From Oenococcus sp. UCMA 16435 (lineage in GTDB: Bacteria > Bacillota > Bacilli > Lactobacillales > Lactobacillaceae), in contig CP030868.2 in NCBI GenBank assembly GCA_004010835.2, positions 1,798,001 to 1,862,000 of the forward strand: a stretch of DNA of 64,000 bases, written 5' to 3'. The notes beneath the pieces are model-generated. The model saw only the letters and a list, made by a program, of their open reading frames with translations. It was not told where the DNA came from and did not search any database. Shown here in pieces: positions 36,472-44,964 of this stretch. A program made the position numbers and the translations under genes. Positions within the stretch are counted from its first letter, which is position 1. Each line of letters begins with the position of its first letter.

Positions 36472-38118
36472 ATGTCGGATTTTGCAAATAAAGTCGTTTA
36501 TCAAGTTTATCCAAAATCATTTAAAGATAGTAATAATGATGGCGTTGGTGATTTGCAAGGAATCATTGAAAATTTACCGTATTTAGCCAAATTAGGTATT
36601 GATTATTTGTGGCTTAACCCGATTTTTCCTTCTCCACAACGTGATAATGGATATGATATCAGCGATTACCGTACAATTGATCCAATTTTTGGAACAATGG
36701 ACGATTTTAAGGAACTTGTTTCCAAAGCGGCCGAACTTAAGATCAGTATCATGATGGACATGGTGTTTAATCACACTTCGATAGCTCATCGATGGTTTCA
36801 AAGAGCCTTGGCCGGCGATAAAAAATATCAGGATTACTATATTATTAGGCCAAAAAAAACCGACGGTTCAGCTCCAACCAACTGGCAGTCTAAATTTGGC
36901 GGCAGCGCTTGGGCTTCGTTTGGGAATAGCAACTTGGATTATTTGCATCTATATGATATTTCTCAAGCAGATCTGAACTGGCGAAATCCGGAAGTTGTTT
37001 CCGAGTTAAATGATATTTTAAAATTTTGGCTGAATAAAGGAGTAAAAGCTTTTCGTTTTGATGTAATCAATGTAATCGGTAAAGATCAGCAATTATTAGA
37101 CGACCCGACCGGTGGAGACGGCAAGCCTATGTATACCGACAAACCGATCGTTCATGATTACTTGCAGAACATGTATCAAGATGTTTTTGCAAAGGAACAG
37201 GAGATCGTAACAGTTGGCGAACTTAGCTCAACAACAGTCGAGAATGCAATCGAATATACAGCGCCAAACCGTCACGAACTATCAATGGCTTTTACTTTTC
37301 ATCACTTGAAAGTGGACTATCAAAATGGTGATAAATGGACTAAGATGCCCTATGATTTTCAAAAGTTGCGTCAAGTTCTTCATCAGTGGGGAAAAGGATT
37401 ATCCGATGGAAATGGGTGGCCGGCTTGGTTTTGGAATAACCACGACCAACCACGTGCAATCAATCGCTTTATTTCCAATCCAAAATATTACTGCTTGGGA
37501 GCAGAAATGTTGGCAGCTGTCGTTCATTTGAATCGGGGCACGCCTTATATATACATGGGTGAAGAAATCGGTATGACCAATCCTGATTTCAAATCTATTG
37601 ATAGTTACGTTGATGTAGAATCTCATAATGCTTATGAAAAATTGCTGCAAAAGGGCATTTCGGTTAGTGAGGCCTTTGAAATCATCAAAAGCAAGTCGCG
37701 TGATAATTCTAGAATCCCGATGCAGTGGAATTCAGAAAAATATGCCGGTTTTTCGCAACACAAACCATGGTTGGCTAATGGAAATTATAAAGATATTAAT
37801 GTAGCAAAGGATTTAACTGATCCAAATGGTTTGTTTCATTTCTATCAACGACTTATTTCATTAAGAAAACAGGAAAAGGTTATTTCCAAAGGAGATTATC
37901 AACCGGTTTTTGATGATATTCCCGAAGTAATTGCTTTTAAACGCCAATTCCAGGGACAATCGCTGCTTGTTATCAATCATTTTGGCGAAAAAGAAATTGC
38001 TTTGTCATTACCGTTGGAAACTCTTACTGGAAAAATTATATTATCGAATTATTCGGATGCAAAAATCGCCGAACGAATAATTCTCAGGCCGTATGAAACG
38101 CTCGCAATTAAATATTAA
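36472..38118 (+). CDS. treC: Trehalose-6-phosphate hydrolase (phosphotrehalase)
   Basis: About 548 aa GH13 enzyme that splits trehalose-6-phosphate to glucose and glucose-6-phosphate in the cytoplasm. Catalytic nucleophile Asp197 (AFRFDVINVI), acid Glu250 (TVGELSS), and Asp325 (NNHDQPR). Phosphotrehalase-type segments are present: NWQSKFGGSAW, DKPIVHDYLQNMY, and FTFHHLKVDY with GDKW, which favour TreA/TreC over oligo-1,6-glucosidase. I chose ATG 36472 because AAGGAAGG lies just before it, although ATG 36457 is in frame. Third gene of the tre operon. Confidence 0.93.
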   Translation: MSDFANKVVYQVYPKSFKDSNNDGVGDLQGIIENLPYLAKLGIDYLWLNPIFPSPQRDNGYDISDYRTIDPIFGTMDDFKELVSKAAELKISIMMDMVFNHTSIAHRWFQRALAGDKKYQDYYIIRPKKTDGSAPTNWQSKFGGSAWASFGNSNLDYLHLYDISQADLNWRNPEVVSELNDILKFWLNKGVKAFRFDVINVIGKDQQLLDDPTGGDGKPMYTDKPIVHDYLQNMYQDVFAKEQEIVTVGELSSTTVENAIEYTAPNRHELSMAFTFHHLKVDYQNGDKWTKMPYDFQKLRQVLHQWGKGLSDGNGWPAWFWNNHDQPRAINRFISNPKYYCLGAEMLAAVVHLNRGTPYIYMGEEIGMTNPDFKSIDSYVDVESHNAYEKLLQKGISVSEAFEIIKSKSRDNSRIPMQWNSEKYAGFSQHKPWLANGNYKDINVAKDLTDPNGLFHFYQRLISLRKQEKVISKGDYQPVFDDIPEVIAFKRQFQGQSLLVINHFGEKEIALSLPLETLTGKIILSNYSDAKIAERIILRPYETLAIKY

Positions 38119-38122
38119 AAGC

Positions 38123-38150
38123 AAACCCGGTTTCAACAAAGCGGGTTTTT
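38123..38150. terminator. Bidirectional terminator between treC and treR
   Basis: AAACCCG/CGGGTTT arms with a 12-nt loop, T-run at the right and A-run at the left. Confidence 0.8.
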
Positions 38151-38151
38151 A

Positions 38152-38874
38152 TTATCTTTTTTGACGCCGAGAAAATTCATTAAATTGAAATTTGTCAGGA
38201 CGATGTCTGCTGATTGTGTGCTGAAAATAAGTTGTATCAGCTAAATGGACGCGACTTTCAATTTGGATTAAACGATTTTCTCGTTCGGGAAGATTGGGCA
38301 TTAGCAAACGGTCTCTCTCAGTTACTAATTCAGCCGTAACTGATTTTTCAGCATAGGAAATAGAGAGTCCTTCTTTATTTTCCAAATATTCATAGATCGA
38401 GCCACCGGCAATTTTGACTGTTAGGTTATGAATCACGCTCCGATCGAAATAATCCTCGTCGATGACACTGGCCAAGCCGTTAATATAACGAACACGAATA
38501 ACATGATATAACCTGGCTTTGATCGGAAAACCAGTTTTTTGGTGATTCATAGCTGTTGACTGCAGTTTCTCAAATAGCACCACTTTTGTGTTTGCATCCA
38601 ATCCTTGGACTTGTTTTAGTTCTTGAAAACTGGTTAAACCGGAAATCGGAAAGTTGATTAAGCTGTGTTGCAGCACCTGTGAACCGCGACCATGCTGTTT
38701 TTGAATAAAACCGTCTTCCTCCAGATGCGATAAAGCTTTGCGCACGGTATCTCGAGAACAAGAAAATTGATCGGCTATTTTTGCTTCACTTGGCAAAAAA
38801 GAATTGGCGGGATACTTTTCTTGAATGATGTCTGTTTTGAATTGTTGATAAATTTCAATATAGCGTGCTGTCAT
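38152..38874 (-). CDS. treR: Trehalose operon repressor, GntR family
   Basis: 240 aa. N-terminal GntR winged helix (FLPSEAKIADQFSCSRDTVRK), then a UTRA effector domain with features of Bacillus TreR: FPISGLTSFQEL, SIYEYLENKEGLSISYAEK and the end FQHTISRHRPDKFQF. It releases the tre operator when trehalose-6-phosphate binds (family knowledge). It is convergent with treC, so it is transcribed on its own, with a cre site upstream. The TTGTACGTACAA box before the EIIA gene is its likely target. Confidence 0.93.
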   Translation of the reverse strand: MTARYIEIYQQFKTDIIQEKYPANSFLPSEAKIADQFSCSRDTVRKALSHLEEDGFIQKQHGRGSQVLQHSLINFPISGLTSFQELKQVQGLDANTKVVLFEKLQSTAMNHQKTGFPIKARLYHVIRVRYINGLASVIDEDYFDRSVIHNLTVKIAGGSIYEYLENKEGLSISYAEKSVTAELVTERDRLLMPNLPERENRLIQIESRVHLADTTYFQHTISRHRPDKFQFNEFSRRQKR

Positions 38875-38924
38875 ATGGGATTTCGTATTTCATTAAGAAC
38901 TATAATTGCTGCACCCCATTATAC

Positions 38925-38941
38925 TTGAAAACGTTTTTCAA
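38925..38941 (-). promoter_or_regulatory. cre site upstream of treR
   Basis: TTGAAAACGTTTTTCAA, nearly symmetrical and a good match to the CcpA cre consensus, about 50 bp before the treR start. Confidence 0.7.
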
Positions 38942-39114
38942 AGATTTATCGCGGGCAGAACAGGCAAATCACATAACATTCAATTTAGGCGGCTAACAAG
39001 GGTTTTAAAACTTTTTTGCTTTTAAAATTGTTTAATTTGGAATTTTGACACTGATGTTTGGCATAATTAGAATTAAAGCTTTCAACTTAGATATAGTAAA
39101 AAAGAGGACCAATT

Positions 39115-39714
39115 TTAACTAAAATCATTAAATTTATACTTCAAAATTTTTCCAACGAATTTTTAAGAGAAACATCATTTATATTCTTGATCATCATCGT
39201 ATTTGTTTTCATCGCTTTTTCATTCAATCGGTTACCGGTATTCAAGGGAAGACTGCTCGTCAAAAACGGTAAAATATCGAAAAGACGTTTGAATGGTGAC
39301 GATAAAGGAGAGGCAAACTACATAAGGGTTGTTTTGAAAAAGGAAAAGGGTGTTCCAATTCTTTTTGATAGACTCTATTTAATTGTCGATCCAAGATTGG
39401 AAAGCAAAAAAATAATTCCAAAAAATAAAATAGCTTTAAATATCAGGACACTTCTTATTGAAGGCGAACGTTTCAACAAGACTGGTAATAAAATAGTTTA
39501 TTTTCCGTTTTCATTAGATGGTTTGGATAGCTTTTTTGTGGATATCGGCTTTTCAACGGTTAGGAAATCTATTTCAACAAAGTTTTCTAGTTTAGACTAT
39601 TCAAAAACAAACTTTGTTTTTATAGCTCGTTTAGTCACTGGAGAAATAATTTATTCTAATAAATTCAAAATTAATATTGATAAACGTTTGCTATATTCTA
39701 TGTTTGAAAGTTAA
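39115..39714 (+). CDS. Hypothetical membrane-anchored protein, original start codon apparently lost
   Basis: The frame that can be started at TTG 39187 gives 175 aa with one N-terminal helix (IIIVFVFIAFSFNRL) and a soluble, probably external domain of about 145 residues with no known family. The frame is open further up and reads LTKIIKFILQNFSNEFLRE from 39115. There AAAGAGG (39101-39107) stands seven bases before a TTA codon, ideal for a TTG start that has become TTA. So the gene may be poorly or not translated, or use TTG 39187, which has no ribosome site. Confidence 0.5.
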   Translation, partial: LTKIIKFILQNFSNEFLRETSFIFLIIIVFVFIAFSFNRLPVFKGRLLVKNGKISKRRLNGDDKGEANYIRVVLKKEKGVPILFDRLYLIVDPRLESKKIIPKNKIALNIRTLLIEGERFNKTGNKIVYFPFSLDGLDSFFVDIGFSTVRKSISTKFSSLDYSKTNFVFIARLVTGEIIYSNKFKINIDKRLLYSMFES

Positions 39715-39854
39715 TAGATCTGCGAAATTTCAGATACTTATCAAAACTAACACAGATTTAAAAAAACAATAAAAATTAAAAAAGATGAAACAATTTCAAT
39801 CTCAAATAATTATCGTTGAATAAAAAGTATCAAGCATGCTTAAAATGCCTGCTT

Positions 39855-40019
39855 TTAGGACATATTGTCTAAGTCTTTTTTAAACATTCTCACAAGTTCC
39901 ATTATGTCGTTTTCTCTTGTCGATTCGATTGAATCATATTTTTGTTGAAAGTTAGAATTGAGATTCATCAATGCAATTGCAAGTTCGATCGCACGATCCA
40001 GGTTTATATTTTTGTCCAT
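39855..40019 (-). CDS. Small acidic hypothetical protein (54 aa)
   Basis: ATG 40019 to TAA 39855. The protein (MDKNINLDRAIELAIALMNL at the start) is helical, with alternating charges and no membrane helix. A weak AGAGAACGGG precedes the ATG. A hairpin at about 39833-39854 can end the transcript. The base composition looks coding. I do not recognise it. Convergent with the membrane-anchored ORF at 39.1 kb. Confidence 0.5.
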   Translation of the reverse strand: MDKNINLDRAIELAIALMNLNSNFQQKYDSIESTRENDIMELVRMFKKDLDNMS

Positions 40020-40281
40020 TCAACACCCGTTCTCTTTTTTTCGCTAATTATTCATAAGTTCAATTATGAAGTATTTCTCGTTAATAATTTTATTTATCTT
40101 TGAGCAACAAACATAGCAACTTTAATTTTAACCAATATAAATTATTTTATTAAGAAAAATAAAAATATTTAAATAAATATCATTCACAATCTATCTTTAG
40201 ATCATGAATATTTCTTTGTGATATATTTATCACGGATAATACAGATAGCATTATCCGAACTAGAAAGAAGGATTCAGAAAT

Positions 40282-41454
40282 ATGGCAGAGCGTGCATATG
40301 ATTTTTTGATGCCCAGTGTTAATTTCTTTGGTCCGGGAGTCATTTCAAAAATTGGCGAACGTGCAAAGATGCTGGGAATGAATAAACCAGTTATTGTAAC
40401 TGATAAGTTTCTTGAGAATTTGGAGAATGGTGCTGTTGCTCAAACGCTGGCTTCTTTAAAAAAAGCTGGTGTCGATTATGTGGTTTATAACGGAGTCGAG
40501 CCAAATCCAAAAATTCATAATATTAAAGAAGTTAAGAAATTATATGAAAAAGAGGGTGCTGATTCAATTATTACGGTTGGCGGTGGATCAGCCCATGATA
40601 CCGGAAAAGGTGCCGGCATCATTATGACAAACGGTGATGATATTACAAAATTAGCCGGAATCGAAACCTTGAAAAATCCACTACCACCCTTGATTGCTGT
40701 TAACACAACTGCCGGGACCGGTTCGGAGTTAACCCGGCATGCAGTTATCACCAATGAAGAGACCCATTTAAAGTTCGTTGTGGTTTCGTGGAGAAATATT
40801 CCTCTTGTGTCGTTTAACGATCCAACGTTAATGTTGGATATTCCAAAAGGATTAACGGCTGCAACGGGGATGGATGCTTTTGTCCAAGCAATTGAGCCTT
40901 ATGTTTCAGTTGACCATAATCCAATCACTGATTCGCAATGTATTCAGGCAATTAAATTAATTGAAGGTAGTTTGCGCGAAGCCGTTGCTAATGGTCACAA
41001 TCTTGAAGCTCGAACCAAAATGGTTGAAGCGGAGATGCTGGCGGGAATGGCTTTTAATAATGCCAATCTTGGTTATGTACACGCAATGGCTCATCAGCTA
41101 GGCGGCCAATACGATGCACCACATGGAGTTTGCTGTGCTTTGCTGCTTCCCTATGCTGAAGAATACAATCTAATTGCAGATCCAGAACGTTTTGCGGAGT
41201 TGGCACGGATTATGGGCGAAAATACTCATGGTTTGTCAACCAGAGATGCCGCTGAACTATCAATTAAGGCAATGAAACAGCTATCCGAAGACGTTGGAAT
41301 ACCACATTCGATTAAAGATATCGGTGCAAAACCCGAAGATTTTGCTTTAATGGCAGAAAATGCTTTAAAAGATGGCAATGCATTCTCCAATCCACGTAAA
41401 GGTACTAAAGAGGATATCGTTAAAATATTCCAAGAAGCTTATGATGCAAAATGA
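40282..41454 (+). CDS. Iron-containing alcohol dehydrogenase
   Basis: 390 aa, group III (Fe-dependent) alcohol dehydrogenase. NAD site: GGGSAHDTGKG, where the family has GGGS-x-x-D. The iron-ligand region is LGYVHAMAHQLGGQYDAPHG, with the family's conserved histidines. The length and NTTAGTGSELTRHAVIT segment fit 1,3-propanediol/ethanol dehydrogenases. It probably reoxidises NADH by reducing an aldehyde, useful in heterofermentation. AGAAAGAAGGA precedes ATG 40282. It stands alone with a 260-bp upstream region, without a recognisable cre site. Confidence 0.92.
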   Translation: MAERAYDFLMPSVNFFGPGVISKIGERAKMLGMNKPVIVTDKFLENLENGAVAQTLASLKKAGVDYVVYNGVEPNPKIHNIKEVKKLYEKEGADSIITVGGGSAHDTGKGAGIIMTNGDDITKLAGIETLKNPLPPLIAVNTTAGTGSELTRHAVITNEETHLKFVVVSWRNIPLVSFNDPTLMLDIPKGLTAATGMDAFVQAIEPYVSVDHNPITDSQCIQAIKLIEGSLREAVANGHNLEARTKMVEAEMLAGMAFNNANLGYVHAMAHQLGGQYDAPHGVCCALLLPYAEEYNLIADPERFAELARIMGENTHGLSTRDAAELSIKAMKQLSEDVGIPHSIKDIGAKPEDFALMAENALKDGNAFSNPRKGTKEDIVKIFQEAYDAK

Positions 41455-41579
41455 ATAAATTAGCTTCACAAAGATCATTGCTTTTTATAGTATGGTCTCT
41501 TTTTCTTAATGTCGTATACGATTCGATAATAAAAAAATTGGCTTTGATTTAAAGATTAATGAAAACGAATATATAAGAT

Positions 41580-41611
41580 AAAAAAACTCCTGATCCAAGT
41601 AATCAGGAGTT
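41580..41611 (-). terminator. Minus-strand terminator
   Basis: AACTCCTGAT/ATCAGGAGTT, perfect 10-bp arms. The T-run is on the minus strand, so it ends a leftward transcript, although no minus-strand gene is upstream of it. Confidence 0.7.
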
Positions 41612-41733
41612 GTAATTAGTTACAATCCAATAAGAGTATTAATATAACTACGATCTTTATCATCAATAGTAGCTATTTAAAATAGAGAATTACAAATTCA
41701 AACATCAAGTAATTTGAAATCGAAAGAAGATGT

Positions 41734-41775
41734 AAGCAACATTGTTGTATGCGCTTACATTTATGTATTATAATA
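41734..41775 (+). promoter_or_regulatory. Paralogous promoter module 1
   Basis: TTGTAT, 18-bp spacer, TATAAT, overlaid by the inverted repeat TGTAAGC...GCTTACA. The same arrangement recurs at 42900-42948 with the shared core GTAAGCAACATYGTTGKATG. It drives a short region that ends in a terminator near 41868, about 90 nt and no ORF. Confidence 0.55.
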
Positions 41776-42345
41776 AATTTCGGCGTTGATAACAACGTTC
41801 TTGTATAAGTTCTTCTCCTAAAATTTATTTTTTTAAAAAATAGCAGCCTTTAACAAGGCTGTTTTTGTTTTCTGTAAATGAACTTGATAAAATTCATTTT
41901 TGACATATTTGTTTCTTACTGGATATTTTCCGATGAAAACATTGATATTAAAATCATCGAAATTTTATTAGTAATTTTTTTGTTTAACGTTATATAATTT
42001 ATATAGGCATCAAATTGATTGATGCCTGCAACGAAGAAGCTACCAAGTATATTTTTTAACACTTTTTAATCATCATATTTTTAAACATCAGGTATTTTGG
42101 TTATTAGTATATTTTTCAACTAATACATTTCATGGATTCGGGATGCCAACTTCAATCGTGAGCTGGTGTCTTTTTATTTAAGAATTAATGTTTATAGCCA
42201 CTACATAGATTGATTATTAAGTATTAAAAATCATATGGGCCTTCATTTGCTATCAGCTTTGTCAATTAATTAATAATTATTCAAGAACAAAGTAATTTAC
42301 GATTCAGTTTTATGATTGATTTTATATATGTATATTTATTTTTTG

Positions 42346-42351
42346 TATAAT
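42346..42351 (+). promoter_or_regulatory. -10 box of small membrane protein gene
   Basis: TATAAT 21 bp before the ATG. Transcription would start about 15 nt before the start codon, leaving no room for a normal Shine-Dalgarno. Confidence 0.45.
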
Positions 42352-42372
42352 TATTAAGATTATTTTTTTCCA

Positions 42373-42636
42373 ATGAAAATTAAAGTATTAAAAAGAAGTT
42401 TCAAATATAGTTTTTTTATTGTCACACTATTAATGATTTTAGATGCGTCGCGGCACCTGTTATTTGATTACGATGAAATACAGGATACATACACCTTGCT
42501 ACTAAAAAATAACGATGTTTGGGTCTTTATTGTTTCGATCATTTCTCTCTATTTGCTTCTTATTTTACTTGCAACTGTCATGATTTATCTTTTTTTCGAT
42601 TTCACTCACAAACTGTTATTCAGAAGGTCTCGCTAG
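42373..42636 (+). CDS. Small membrane protein (87 aa)
   Basis: Two membrane helices, FFIVTLLMILDASRHLLF (about 14-31) and a long one at about 50-72 (VFIVSIISLYLLLILLATV), with a short acidic external loop between and a basic tail. No family recognised. No Shine-Dalgarno (a T-run precedes the ATG), and the transcript leader is very short. A terminator follows at about 42698. It could be a stress-related or toxin-like small protein, but nothing specific supports that. Confidence 0.6.
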   Translation: MKIKVLKRSFKYSFFIVTLLMILDASRHLLFDYDEIQDTYTLLLKNNDVWVFIVSIISLYLLLILLATVMIYLFFDFTHKLLFRRSR

Positions 42637-43274
42637 GAATTTAGATTTTTTGTTAACTAAAAGCATTTCGCGTTTCTAGTGAATAAATCCGCATAGACAA
42701 AGGCTGGTTGGCCAAGCCGGTTTTTATCAAGGAATTTCTCTTTCAATAATATTTATATTGTCTACTAATATTTGTTTATAAGTTAGGGATAGATGTTTGC
42801 AAACAATTATTCACGTATTTTTGAGTCAAAAAAATACCCCCGAAACGAGGGTATAAACGTTTTTTGATGTAAACATAAAAAATCGAAAGTGTAAACTATT
42901 GTAAGCAACATCGTTGGATGCGCTTACGTCCAATAATTATAATAATTTCAATTGCATATTACAATGCCAAATAATTAAACTATTTTTCTTTAGACAAAAA
43001 TTAATTTTTAATTTTCACGGCATTATTGATCTGATTTTTGGCAATGAAAATAGGACTCTTAGGCACGAGCTCTTTTTTTGTGTGATCTATTAAATTATTT
43101 GATATCAAAGGTTTTTAGACAATTTGTTCTTCAAATTTTTTTTATAAAAAGTTCAATTTTATCGAAGACAACAAAATAATTTTAAAAAAATACTTAACGA
43201 TTTCTTTTAATATTTTTTTAATTGGTAGAAGCTTGTAGTAGCCTATTTAATTAGAAAGAACGGTTCGGCAAATT
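42637..43274. other. Gap with terminator and promoter module 2
   Basis: Contains a CTGG/CCGG hairpin with T-run (about 42705-42728) that ends the small membrane protein transcript, then promoter module 2 at 42900-42948. The rest up to lepB is AT-rich. A weak GAGCTC/T-run lies near 43067. No ORF is supported. Confidence 0.5.
42900..42948 (+). promoter_or_regulatory. Paralogous promoter module 2
   Basis: TTGGAT, 18-bp spacer, TATAAT with GTAAGC...GCTTAC across it, homologous to 41734-41775. What it transcribes is unclear: no ORF follows before lepB, about 330 bp away. Confidence 0.5.
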
Positions 43275-43892
43275 ATGGGTAAATTAAAAAAAATATTTTC
43301 ATGGATTTTTCCAATAACAATTGGTTTACTACTTGCCTTTGTTATTCACTCTTTTTTTCTAGTTCCAGTTAAAGTCGATGGCGACTCAATGTTGAATAAC
43401 CTTCAAAACGGCCAAAGGGTTTGGGCTTTTAAGCTGGCAAAAATACATCGTGGTTCTGTAATTATTTTCAATGCAAAAAAGGAAGACCCTGGAATTAAAG
43501 CTGGGGAGAAATATTATGTCAAACGCGTAATTGGTGTACCGGGAGATCGAATTAAAGCTTCTAATGGAAATATCTATGTTAATGGCAAAAAGATATCTCA
43601 AACATATATTTCTCGCTACAATCGGACCACGGGAACCGGTAACTGGGACCTGTCATATCTGTCATCCGGAAAATCGACTTTTGTTTCCGGAAAATCTCAT
43701 TGGATTGATGGAAAAGCTATTAAAGTGCCAAAAAATAATTATTTTGTCTTGGGAGACAATCGATCGGTTTCCGAAGACAGCAGGTACTTTGGTTTTGTCA
43801 AGAAAGCACACGTTCTTGGCGTTGCAAAGATTTTCCCTTGGGATGAAAAGTCTAAAGAAGTTAACGATGTTTGGAAGAGCTTTTTTAATTAA
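43275..43892 (+). CDS. lepB: Signal peptidase I
   Basis: 205 aa. One N-terminal membrane helix, then the catalytic domain outside the membrane: Ser38 in VDGDSMLNNL, Lys83 in YYVKRVIGVPGD, and box E GDNRSVSEDSRYFGFV. It cuts signal peptides from secreted proteins. Complete, and typical of Gram-positive SipS-like enzymes. The insert between boxes D and E (residues about 100-145) is a little longer than average. Stands alone, with 600 bp upstream free of genes. Confidence 0.95.
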   Translation: MGKLKKIFSWIFPITIGLLLAFVIHSFFLVPVKVDGDSMLNNLQNGQRVWAFKLAKIHRGSVIIFNAKKEDPGIKAGEKYYVKRVIGVPGDRIKASNGNIYVNGKKISQTYISRYNRTTGTGNWDLSYLSSGKSTFVSGKSHWIDGKAIKVPKNNYFVLGDNRSVSEDSRYFGFVKKAHVLGVAKIFPWDEKSKEVNDVWKSFFN

Positions 43893-44109
43893 AAAACGCT
43901 TACTATAAGTTTGTTTACGCTATTAAGGAATGTTCTCTGAGTTTTTGATTCGATTAAATCTTTCGTGAAATCTTATAGTAATTTTGGTAATTTTCATTTA
44001 ATCTTCTTTTTGTATACTTAAAAGAAGCTGACAATTTCATACTGTTTTTCATTTTCCTTCAAATTGAGGGAAAGACCATCTTTTTAAATTTCATTCTAAG
44101 GAGAAGTTT

Positions 44110-44964
44110 ATGACAGAAAAAATTTCTACCGTTTTTAAAGATTTTGCTTTTAAAGATTCGCAATTGACTCTCTTAGCGGGGCCTTGTGCAATTGAATCAT
44201 ATGAAACTTGTGCTCAAGTTGCCGAGAAATTAAAGGAAATTACTGAAAAGCTCCATATTAACTATGTTTTTAAGTCTTCCTTTGATAAAGCCAATCGGAG
44301 TTCTGCTGATTCTGATAGAGGCAGTGGCTTGGAAAAGGGCCTTGCAATTTTGGAAAAAATCAAGAAAGATTTTGATTTACCAATTGTGACAGATGTCCAT
44401 GAATCATACCAATGCGAACCGGTTAGCAAAGTTGCCGATGTTCTTCAAATACCAGCGTTTCTGAGTCGACAAACTGATCTGCTATTGGCGGCTGCGAAAA
44501 CCGGTAAAGTCGTTAACATAAAAAAAGGTCAGTTTATGGCACCTGAAGATATTAAATCAGCGACTTCGAAAATCAATTCTATTACATCAAAGATTTTGAT
44601 AACCGAGCGGGGAAGCAGTTTTGGTTATCATCGTTTAATTGTTGATATGACTGGCTTGATTGAGATGAGGGAAGCTGGTTTTCCAATAATATTTGATGCG
44701 ACCCATTCCGTTCAAGTGCCTAGTGCTCATGGGAATCATTCCGGTGGCAACCGGGATTATGCTTTTCCATTGATGCGAGCTGCTTTGGCAGTTGGTGTTG
44801 ACGGCATTTTCGCGGAAGTTCATCCAAATCCACCAGAGGCTATATCTGATGCTGATAATCAGATATATTTAAGTAAGATTGAACCAATTTTGGAATCCGC
44901 CAATCATATTTATCAGGAACACTTGGATAGCCAAGAAGAGAGGTCTGCTGATGGCCTACTATGA
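44110..44964 (+). CDS. kdsA: 3-deoxy-8-phosphooctulonate synthase (KdsA)
   Basis: 284 aa, the normal length. It joins arabinose-5-phosphate and phosphoenolpyruvate to Kdo-8-phosphate. Motifs: AGPCAIES (Cys26), KSSFDKANRSS, PIVTDVHE, IPAFLSRQTDLL, VNIKKGQFMAP, ERGSSFGYHRL, FDATHSVQVP and AEVHPNP with the usual metal/substrate residues. Cys in AGPC marks the metal-dependent class (Asn in the E. coli enzyme). Overlaps kdsD by 14 bp, so co-translated. The pathway normally serves lipopolysaccharide of Gram-negatives, which makes it unexpected here. A GGAGA-type Shine-Dalgarno and a -10 TATACT (about 44014) precede it. Confidence 0.92.
   Translation: MTEKISTVFKDFAFKDSQLTLLAGPCAIESYETCAQVAEKLKEITEKLHINYVFKSSFDKANRSSADSDRGSGLEKGLAILEKIKKDFDLPIVTDVHESYQCEPVSKVADVLQIPAFLSRQTDLLLAAAKTGKVVNIKKGQFMAPEDIKSATSKINSITSKILITERGSSFGYHRLIVDMTGLIEMREAGFPIIFDATHSVQVPSAHGNHSGGNRDYAFPLMRAALAVGVDGIFAEVHPNPPEAISDADNQIYLSKIEPILESANHIYQEHLDSQEERSADGLL

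Larger units (their letters stand above)
41455..42372. other. Gene-poor 900 bp with regulatory-looking elements
   Basis: No gene seen. Content: a minus-strand terminator (41580-41611), promoter module 1 (41736-41775) followed by a plus-strand terminator (about 41847-41868, GCAGCC/GGCTG), a hairpin AGGCATCAA/TTGATGCCT (about 42004-42026), and a GATGCCA/TGGTGTC terminator-like hairpin (about 42142-42171). These suggest several short transcripts without proteins. Confidence 0.5.

Noticed and set aside
36457..38118. Oligo-1,6-glucosidase instead of phosphotrehalase
   Set aside because: Segments such as KFGGSAW and FTFHHLKVDY, an adjacent trehalose-type EIIBC and a TreR homologue favour trehalose-6-phosphate hydrolase.
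44879..44950. Longer N-terminus for kdsD
   Set aside because: It overlaps kdsA in another frame and has no ribosome site, whereas ATG 44951 follows GAGAGG.
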